This document shows, piece by piece, positions 46,448-55,100 of a stretch of DNA of 64,000 bases. The translations under genes and the position numbers were made by a program. Numbering within the stretch: position 1 is the first letter of the stretch; each line of letters opens with the position of its first letter. This DNA is from Wolfiporia cocos (lineage: Eukaryota > Basidiomycota > Agaricomycetes > Polyporales > Phaeolaceae). Where the stretch lies: contig JACCLO010000012.1 in the NCBI GenBank assembly GCA_029448655.1, positions 2,666,001-2,730,000 on the forward strand. Reading direction: 5' to 3'. The notes beneath the pieces were generated by a model that made no database searches, was not told the origin of the DNA, and saw only the letters and a program-made list of their open reading frames with translations.

Positions 46448-47465
46448 GCTCTGTGCTTCACTATACATCAGCCCCTGATGCAAGACTTAAGGCTGACTTG
46501 CTCAACGGCACATGCTCTGTGTTTGCTCTTCTTTGACCGATCGGGTCATTGGACAGCAGAGGGGTCTTAGTGCAATGCATAATTTGGAATTCATGCTAGC
46601 CGAGACATGTCAAAGTGGCTGAGCAGTTGCAGACACATTCATAAACTACAGAGACTGCCCCCAAGATAGCTGGTCGGCATTGAAGTCACAAACCCTCAGC
46701 CAGACTTGGGCTTGAACGGAGAGTGCCCAATAGGAGATGTCATGTGGTGCAATGCACAGCTTCTGTGAAGTCTCACAGGTCTCAGAAGACCATCCCAGAC
46801 TTTCATCAGTGCTTTCTACAGACACTGTCAGCTTCACCCTGTAGGCTGCACTGTGCATAAAGCCGGCTGAAAGTTGAACATTGAAAGGTATGCGGACCAA
46901 AGTTCATATGCAGTCGGTACTTGTCTACACTGGGTGGGCTTCCTTATGTTTCACATTGAATCAGTGAAAAAGTAATGTGAATAGAGCAGTTCAATCTAGG
47001 CAACAATTTAATCTATGCTGAATTTTGTAATCACTACTTTCTCAAAAATCTTAGCTAAACTTACTATTTATCTATAAGGGTGCAGTAAGTTTGGGCTTTT
47101 TCTGTTTCACCACAACTTTCATCCCAGCTTTCTTTAGTGCTCTGTGCACAGCCTGTGAATTGACTGTCTTTCCTGTAACATCTGACAGGGCCCTAGTCAC
47201 TGCAGGAGCAGTGCTTGCCTTGTCAGTTTGTCACAAATTATTGTGGCATTAACACTTCTCCCTTGGAATAGGAGTACCCCCTACCAGGAGTCAATCCCAT
47301 GACCTGACAGCCTCCTCTAGCACTCTCTGCCATGTCACCAACATAGATTTTCAGTCAAATATCTTAATCTGCCAAGTGCCCTTTGCTTAAGAAATTGCAG
47401 TTGTGAGCTATGTTTGCACACAGATTCATCTGCCACAGCTGAGCAGATCAATCTACTGTGAAAAT
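46448..47465. other. Repeat-like DNA without genes
   Basis: No coding region is recognised. On the minus strand, GGGATTGACTCC near 47300, with GGCAGAGAGTG upstream of it, resembles B and A boxes of another tRNA-derived element; the match is weak. Confidence 0.3.
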
Positions 47466-47469
47466 AAAA

Positions 47470-48358
47470 TTTAACACTGGTATTTGAACCAAAGGCCCAA
47501 GCACAGGAGGATAACAGTATATCATAACTGTCATGGATTTATCCGGGGCGTTCCCTCCTCTTTTACTATTTCAGAATAAAAGTCGTGCAGCGGTTGTACT
47601 ATTGACCTACAGCACTCAGCACAGCAGCCTCTACCACGCCCAGGTCCCTGGAAGGCAGTAGAAGATTATCGGATCACGTGATCTACTGAATAGAGATCAC
47701 GTGACTCACTAACTTTCTAGATTAGATAGTGGGACTAGGTACCATCACAGGTGGCTATGTCCTAGGTTACTATCTTATCTAAGTAAATAGTTGGTCGTCA
47801 ACGGCCTCCACTCATGATGTCATCCCTTAAAAATAGGATAAATGACCTCATCTCAACTCTAGACCATTACTGGTCTAGAATATGACCTCATGCGTTATTC
47901 TTAGCGCGGCCCGCTTATCCTATAGGGATTAGACAGCGACCCGCTGACTATTGACATATGACACATAAAGTCAATTTACTAAGTCGGCGCCTACATTACT
48001 GTGGCGCCTTCACAATACAGAGGTGCCGCCATTACTGGCATTATGGCACCATACCATGCGCACAGACCTCTACTTTAGGGTCACACCTATTGACTAGTAG
48101 ATTAGGGTCTTGCATGTATATAAGCAGTAGGTCTAAGCGCCCTGAAGGCCTTAGACTTAGCAATCTAAGAAGCAGTCAGAAATCGCTTTGGGGGCGTTTC
48201 CCCGTCCTTTCCTCTGAAGACACAACTCTCGCTGTTTCGACATGCGCCCCACTGGCCTATGGCCCTTTAGTTAGGGCTCCCCTTTGGACTCTGTGCCGGC
48301 AGCCTGAGATGTCACAAGGATTGTGACAATAACACAATAGCCAACTGAGCTATGGCAG
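47470..48358 (-). other. tRNA-derived SINE head split by a solo LTR
   Basis: Removing solo LTR B (47529-48328 plus one ATAAC) joins, on the minus strand, CTGCCATAGCTCAGTTGG (A box, 48358 leftward) to GGTTCAAATACC (B box, 47490-47479). Both boxes match the Pol III consensus well. Downstream sequence runs into AT-rich DNA without a clear tRNA 3' end, which suggests a SINE rather than a tRNA gene. Confidence 0.5.
47529..48328 (+). mobile_element. Solo LTR, family B
   Basis: 800 bp, TGTCATGG to TTGTGACA, flanked by ATAAC (47524-47528, 48329-48333). ATGTATATAAGC near 48111 is the probable TATA box. It interrupts a tRNA-like sequence. Confidence 0.82.
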
Positions 48359-48612
48359 AAATTGTGAATGTTAAATGGTTAGAATATATATAGGATTCTC
48401 ACAGAACTTCATTTTTCCATCTCTACATCTGCTTTAATACAAATGCAATTATATTTCCCTTTGGGAAGCACTGGTCATAGTGTATTGACCTTTTACATGC
48501 TGACTTGCTTCATATCATGCTATGTTACACAAGCAGCCACTATTGTTATTGTTTGTACTTGCAGTAGTAGCTAGTCTCCTTAAATCTGAGTGCAAAAATT
48601 AAATGTGAACAC

Positions 48613-49505
48613 TGTTACAGATTGAATATCTGTTCAGCTGGAATAACTAGAATGAGTTACTCAGCAAATCAAGTAGTGCACTACTTGTTGGACTCTGCAG
48701 AGTCAGAGTGTGTCACAACATTTTTGGTGGCATTATCTTATTTTCTAAAGTATGTCTTTCTTTGGGGTCGAACTCACGACTTCAGACGACAAAGGCACGT
48801 GCACGCCTTACAGCGGCACGTTACTTACAGATGATAATGCGCGTCTCTGTAGAGTAGATAAGATAACATATATCACAGTGTTACATAAGCGTTCCAGACT
48901 CTGACTGGTAGGTGCGTGTGCACAGGCCACGTTGCTTTAGGGCAAGGGTTATTACTAGGGACTACAGCGCTACTGTGATGTATATATACCTAGGGCTCTG
49001 AGGCGTCTTACCTCAGAACCTTTATTCTCTACCATGCCTTAGGGCACTTAACATCCATCCTGCGCGCTATCCCTTGTGAACGCTTGCTAGTCTGTGCAAC
49101 GTACCTCGACCTCGACTTAGGACTTGATACACCCTTCGTCGACTTAGTCTAGGGAAGGCAGACTTGTGAGCAGGGACTTAGGCGTTGAGGAATGACCCAG
49201 AAGATGTTTTGGGGTCAGAGTGTCGATATACAAGTTGAGGCTTAGTTGCTTAAGCTTTGAGAACAAGTATAAGATCCTTGTAATTCATTAAGGTTGAGCT
49301 AAGGAACTTGACTGGTATTTACATCGGATTATATGCTACGACTTATCAACTGGGGTCATAGTGTCTGTGGTACTGCTACCATTAAGTCCATAAGGCTAGC
49401 ATGCTAAGTAGATGAATATGAAGTGTTGTGGTTGAGCACAACAAGAGCTGAAATGTAGAGGTCCTGTGATTCAACTATGGTGCGGGACAACTAGCTGCTG
49501 CTACT
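48613..49505 (+). mobile_element. LTR family C, copy 2, with a nested insert
   Basis: Begins TGTTACAG and follows LTR C copy 1 (20826) through GGACTCTGCAGAGTCAGAG, is interrupted by about 500 bp of other sequence, and resumes at TCAGAGTGTCGATATACAAG near 49213. The 10-bp TCAGAGTGTC is present at both junctions. The insert contains a B-box-like GGGTCGAACTC and a TATATATACC signal. The right end of this LTR was then hit by Gypsy-2 (CTACT at 49501). Confidence 0.55.
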
Positions 49506-50213
49506 TGTTACGATTGTTTTGATTTTTCGAATATCTGCAGAACTCACCACTGGTCGAATACGATACAGGGACTTGTTGCGCAACCAACTCCCCTGGCTAC
49601 TCGTGACTCTACTGGGCGCATCCCCAGTTGTACTAGTCTATAGGGCGTGTTTCATCGCTGGCAGATCCAACTCTGCCACCGTTTCATGTTCATCGTTTAT
49701 TAGTTGATAGATGGCGTTCAACCGCCATCATTCCTATCTATCGTCTCGGATACATCACTACATACTTATCAAACGTTTGGTACTATAGCGTAGATAGTAG
49801 CGGTGACATCTGGGACAGACTTGACCCCTGAAAGCTAACGTAGTATATAAACTCGTGTACTTACTGTCGAGGCTCTTCAGCTCGACCTTGTTGTATAAAC
49901 AAGAAGTCTTATACTCGTTCTCAAACGTAGGAAACTACGCTCAGTATTTTTCACTCGAGCAATCGAACGACTAAGTCCTCGAAGTGCACACTGACTTCTC
50001 GGACTTAGGCGAGTCTTATATTCTATTCGACTCGCACTTGAACAGATTATATCCTCTAACGCGTATTGGATATTAACCGATCTCCTAAGAACTTCGCTTA
50101 GGACCCGAAGGCATCTAACGAGTATTTGCCTTGCATACGGCTGTGTGCCTACGTGCAGAAGAACGATTTATATTCGCAACTCGAATATACGAACGGGTAT
50201 TCGACCCGTAACA
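49506..50213 (+). repeat. Gypsy-2 5' LTR
   Basis: TGTTACGA to CCCGTAACA, 708 bp. TATATAA at 49844-49850 is followed 35 bp later by AGCTCGACCTT (49879-49889), the predicted RNA start. Confidence 0.9.
49844..49850 (+). promoter_or_regulatory. TATA box of Gypsy-2 LTR
   Basis: TATATAA placed 35 bp upstream of the sequence complementary to the primer-binding site; the same arrangement is present in both Gypsy-1 LTRs. Confidence 0.6.
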
Positions 50214-50214
50214 G

Positions 50215-50225
50215 AAGGTCGAGCT
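50215..50225 (+). promoter_or_regulatory. Self-priming primer-binding site of Gypsy-2
   Basis: AAGGTCGAGCT begins one base after the LTR and is the exact reverse complement of AGCTCGACCTT at 49879-49889. No TGG characteristic of tRNA-CCA priming follows the LTR. This matches the Tf1/sushi mode, where the 5' end of the element RNA folds back as primer. Confidence 0.65.
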
Positions 50226-50259
50226 TATCACACCCTCACCTACCACGGTGTAAGGGCAT

Positions 50260-52107
50260 ATGATATTTGGACCAGAATTCCCAGCACGACTGATTGAACT
50301 CTTGCCCGAGGACATTCAGGGAGTCTATAGACTCAACCGATACGAGTGGACTGACACCATTGGAGCCTTCCGTAACCGCGGAGGAATTGTTGTCATTCCA
50401 AGAGAAGATAGGGCATCGAAGTGGGTAGAAGTATACCCCTCCGCAAGAACGACCGCTTGGGAAATAACGCGTGAAGCGTTCGAACGATTCGGAGAAATCC
50501 CTCCGATGTCAACCGCGACGTTGACCGAAAACGAAACTGAAACCATCAACAGAACCTTCGATGCCGATGGAAATACGAATCAGCCTTCGGGCGCCACAGG
50601 AATGGCAGGAATTGAGCGCATCAGAGATGATGGGAGAAATCCTGGAAACTTTACAGGAACAGATAACAGCCAGACCGGAGGACAGGACCCTCCAGGATTT
50701 ATATCTGCTTTTGCGCAGAGTGGGATTGGGCCTATGGCTGGAGGAACAGACCTCTTTGGAAACCCCCCACAGAACGCACCCGGAATGGGTAGCGGAGGAA
50801 ATCCGTCTTGGACTAGCCCAAGCGGAGGAATGGGAACGGCAAACCCAGGAACATGGCCTTCAGGCCTATTTGGACGAACCTCCGCAGGTACAAGCGGAGG
50901 AGGACTGGGAGGAAACTTCGGACTCGGAGGAGGGAATGCCCCCCCTCCTGGAGGACTCGGAGGAGGAACCCCCGCGAACCCCGGAGGAGGAAACCCTGGA
51001 GGGAACCCAGGGAACCCCGGAGGAAACCCAGGAAACCCGGGTGGAGGATACCCGGGAGGAGGAGGACCCCCAGGCGGGCCTCCGCCACCAAATGCGCCGC
51101 AGCCTCAACCTCCGGCGCCGAACCCGTACTATCGACCCCCGATGATAAAGATAAATCCCCCCGACGTATTCGACGGGGAACGATCCGACATGCAGAACTT
51201 CATAAACCAGTGTAATTCCTGGTTTACGATGTACGAAACGTCGTTCCAGAACGACGTTCAGAGAGTGATCTTTATCCTCTCTTATATTTCGAACAAGGGG
51301 AAAACGGGCCAATGGAAACAGAACTATCACCGGGTTTATACGAACCCCCTGATGAAACGATTCTTCCCGCCTAGTCTCGCACAATTCGATGCAGACTTTC
51401 AGAAGGCCTTCGGAGCCATCGAAGAGGTACAGAAGGCGCGGAAGAAAATCCTGGAGGTAGCCCAGGACAGAAAGGACATCGATGATTATATCACCGAATT
51501 CAACAACTTGGCCGGAAAAGCCCAGTACGATCGATACAGCGCGGACGGAAACGCGTTGCTCATAACCCTCTTCGAAAAAGGGTTACCCGAACACACGACC
51601 CGGTACATCATCGGTGTCCGGCCGCTACCGGCGACCATTGACGAATGGCAGTCCGCTGCCTCGTACTATGAAAATACGTACAAAATATTCTTGAAACGGG
51701 ATAAGCCGTTTATCAAGAAGAAGACCTGGCAGGCCTCGAACCAGAACAACGGACGCACTAGTGCTCCTCAGACGACCGCACCGAAAGATCCGAATGCGAT
51801 GGATGTAGATCGAATGACCACCCAGGAAAGGGACGATCACATCAAGAAGGGCAAGTGTTTCACCTGCCATCAGCCAGGGCATATGTCGCGAGATTGCCCG
51901 AAGAGGCCAAGGAAACCAGCCCGCCCTAGACGGACTACTCGAAAAACCGAAGAAGAAGAAGCCGAGCAAGAAGCTTGCATAGAAGAAGTCTCTGAGGAAG
52001 AGACTGAATACATCACCGCCAACAGAGCGGTCACAGCAATTAGGGCCCTGAAAGCCAAGAACCCCGAGCTCCTAGCACGGCTCGTGGAAGAACAGGATTT
52101 TGCCTAG
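50260..52107 (+). CDS. gag: Gypsy-2 gag polyprotein
   Basis: 615 residues with the same layout as in Gypsy-1: N-terminal domain, Gly/Pro/Asn-rich linker, capsid-like domain, and CCHC knuckle CFTCHQPGHMSRDC near residue 533. The ATG lies 46 bp after the LTR, directly after the primer-binding site. Gag is followed by pol in the -1 frame. The pol frame is open from 52044, overlapping the last 60 nt of gag, so a -1 frameshift is possible; no clear slippery heptamer was found. The alternative is reinitiation at 52197. Confidence 0.9.
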   Translation: MIFGPEFPARLIELLPEDIQGVYRLNRYEWTDTIGAFRNRGGIVVIPREDRASKWVEVYPSARTTAWEITREAFERFGEIPPMSTATLTENETETINRTFDADGNTNQPSGATGMAGIERIRDDGRNPGNFTGTDNSQTGGQDPPGFISAFAQSGIGPMAGGTDLFGNPPQNAPGMGSGGNPSWTSPSGGMGTANPGTWPSGLFGRTSAGTSGGGLGGNFGLGGGNAPPPGGLGGGTPANPGGGNPGGNPGNPGGNPGNPGGGYPGGGGPPGGPPPPNAPQPQPPAPNPYYRPPMIKINPPDVFDGERSDMQNFINQCNSWFTMYETSFQNDVQRVIFILSYISNKGKTGQWKQNYHRVYTNPLMKRFFPPSLAQFDADFQKAFGAIEEVQKARKKILEVAQDRKDIDDYITEFNNLAGKAQYDRYSADGNALLITLFEKGLPEHTTRYIIGVRPLPATIDEWQSAASYYENTYKIFLKRDKPFIKKKTWQASNQNNGRTSAPQTTAPKDPNAMDVDRMTTQERDDHIKKGKCFTCHQPGHMSRDCPKRPRKPARPRRTTRKTEEEEAEQEACIEEVSEEETEYITANRAVTAIRALKAKNPELLARLVEEQDFA

Positions 52108-52196
52108 GAGGGAAGCCCACGGTCTTACCCTCCGAGAAAGCAGCGCATGTAATTACCTCGTTCGAGAAGAATCGATCCCTCTTTATCCCGGTAATC

Positions 52197-55100
52197 ATGA
52201 CGCTGGCAAAACCCGTGAAGTGCAATGCACTAATCGACTCAGGAGCAATGTCGAACCTAATCCACAGCAGAGTGGTAGAAAAATACAAGGTGCCCACGCA
52301 ACCCTTGAAGAACCCGATCATCGTCAAAAACGTTGACGGAACGGAGAATAAGGATGGGCGAATAGACCGAGAAGCTACCATACTCCTACGATATCCGAAG
52401 ACCCAGAAAACGCGAAAAGTCCGATTCCTCGTAGGATCAATCGGAACAGAAAACATGATTCTGGGGTATGGATGGCTAAAAGACGAAAACCCCACAATCG
52501 ACTGGAAGGACCAAACAGTCGATGTACGATCGATACTAGGGGCAGAAGAAAAGAAACGAGAAGCCACAATCCGAATGGATACGGTGGAGATGGTAGTTGC
52601 CCCAGAAGGAAGAATTCCAACAAGGGGGACCCAAGAAGCTGCGGGATATGACCTTTACGCTGCAGAAGAAACCAAGATTCCCGCCGGAGGATGGAAACTC
52701 GTCTCCACAGGAGTAAAAATGAAGATCCCAAAGGGATCGTATGGAAGGCTGACCGGACGATCGGGCAACACCCTCAGACACGGATTGGTAGTACAAGCCG
52801 GAATCATAGACTCGGACTACCGAGGAGACGTCGGAGCCATCGTCTTCAACTACTCAGACAAAGCGCATAGAATTATCCCGGGCATGCGAATAGCCCAGAT
52901 AATTTTCGAACGACACCTCACCCCCGACATCTTAGAGGTCGAAGACCTAGATGAAACAGAACGAGGGGAAAAAGGGTTCGGATCCACGGACCAACCAGAA
53001 GAAACAGCGCAGCGGCTCTATACTCCCGAGGAGTACGAAGCGATCCGACGCTTCGCGAAAGATAACCCTAGGATCATAGGAACGAAAGGGGAAACACGAA
53101 AGAAGTTCCGAACAAAGATACAAATCATCAACGCCGTCAGGAAAGCGCTAACGAAGTCTCAAGAATTCGCACAGAAAACCCCCGAACCAGAACGAACGAT
53201 TGAAGAGATGGTCCCGAAACACCTACTGGACTTCGCCAAGGTGTTTAGTAAGGAGTCCGCAGCAGCGTTCCCCCCATCGAGACCATGGGACCACGCCATC
53301 GAATTAAAACCCGATTTCGTGCCGAAAGACTGCAAAGTCTATGCACTCTCACCCAAAGAACAACAGGCGCTGGACGAATTCCTGAAAGAAAACCTGGCAA
53401 AAGGTTTCATAGTCCCTTCAAAATCCCCGATGGCGTCACCATTCTTTTTCGTCCCAAAGAAAGACAGCGGCCTGCGACCCTGTCAAGATTATCGGTATCT
53501 GAACGAAGGAACGATAAAGAACGTCTATCCCTTGCCACTGATCTCAGAACTCCTGGAAAAGCTAAAAGGGGCAAAGATCTTCACAAAAATGGACCTTAGG
53601 GCGGGATACAACAACGTGCGAATCAAAAAGGGAGACGAATGGAAAGCGGCCTTCAAAACAAACCGAGGGTTGTACGAGCCCACGGTTATGTTTTTCGGAT
53701 TGTGCAATGCACCAGGGACCTTCCAAGCAATGATGAACGAAATCTTGAAAGAAGAAATCCTCGAAGGATGGGTGCTTGTTTATATGGACGACATCCTCAT
53801 TTTCTCAGAAAACGAGAAAGTACATAAGGAACGGGAACGGCGGATCCTTCAGAGATTGGTGGATAACCATCTCTTTGTGAAACCCGAGAAATGCGCCTTC
53901 GGTGTCGACAGAGTCGAATTCCTGGGACTAGTCATCACCCCAGGAAATATCCAGATGGACCCAGCGAAACTCAATGGGATTAAGGAGTGGCCGACTCCCC
54001 GAAATCTCAAAGAAGTCAGATCCTTCCTCGGATTTGCGAACTTTTATCGGAAATTTATCGATCACTACTCTACGCACGCCCGACCCTTGGTAGACCTCAC
54101 AAAAACGGTCACGGGGACAGGATTCCAATGGACGGAGAAAGAACAGAAAGCATTTGAGTTCATGAAGAAAGCATTCACGACGGCGCCCGCACTGGGGACG
54201 CCAGACAAGGAGAAACCGTTCATCCTCGAAACAGACGCATCTCAGTTCGCCACAGGAGCAGTACTGAAACAGACAGATGAAACAGGGCGCGAACAGCCGG
54301 TGGGATATCTCTCACAATCCCTGACATCAACAGAACGGAACTACGAAATCTACGATCGCGAACTACTCGGAATAGTCCGAGCACTAGAAGAATGGCGACA
54401 CCTATTAGAAGGAGCACCGCATCGGATCTTGATCCGAAGCGATCATCAGAACTTGACGTACTGGAGAAGCGCACAGCGCCTAAATCGGCGACAAGCGAGA
54501 TGGCATCTATTCCTTTCGCAATTCGACCTGAAATTGCAGCACGTCCCCGGAAGGAAATTAGTCATGGCCGACACGCTTTCCAGGCTGTACCACCTGGACG
54601 AAAGCAACGAAGACAACGAGGGAATCACCATGATTCCAGACGAACTCGTCGTCCATGCAATCCAGATCCCGATCATCGATCGAATCAAGAACGCCCACGA
54701 TCGAGATGAATCTGCGGAACAGGCGATCCGCGCCCTAGGAGGCACAGGCGAATTCCCCGCGAGAACCACCGCGGATGAATGGCAACAAACGGATGGGATA
54801 CTGCTCTACAGGGGCAGGATGTACGTGCCAAAGGATGAGGGCCTTCGACGAGACGTCATCTCAAAATACCACGACACGATCCCGGCCGGACACCCTGGGA
54901 TCTGGGGTACAACAGTACAGGTTAAGACCCATTTTTGGTGGCCCGACATGGGAACAATGATAGCGGAATACGTCCGGGGCTGTGCAATCTGTCAACAGAT
55001 GAAACCTGATAGAAATCCGCTGAAACCCCCTTTGCAGCCAATACCGACACGGGAAGACGCCCTCCCCTTCTCACAGTGCTCGGTCGATTTTGTCACCGAC

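Noticed and set aside
52030..52107. GGGCCCT as a -1 frameshift heptamer at the gag/pol overlap
   Set aside because: It is not in the required reading phase and is not conserved in Gypsy-1, so the frameshift signal is left open.
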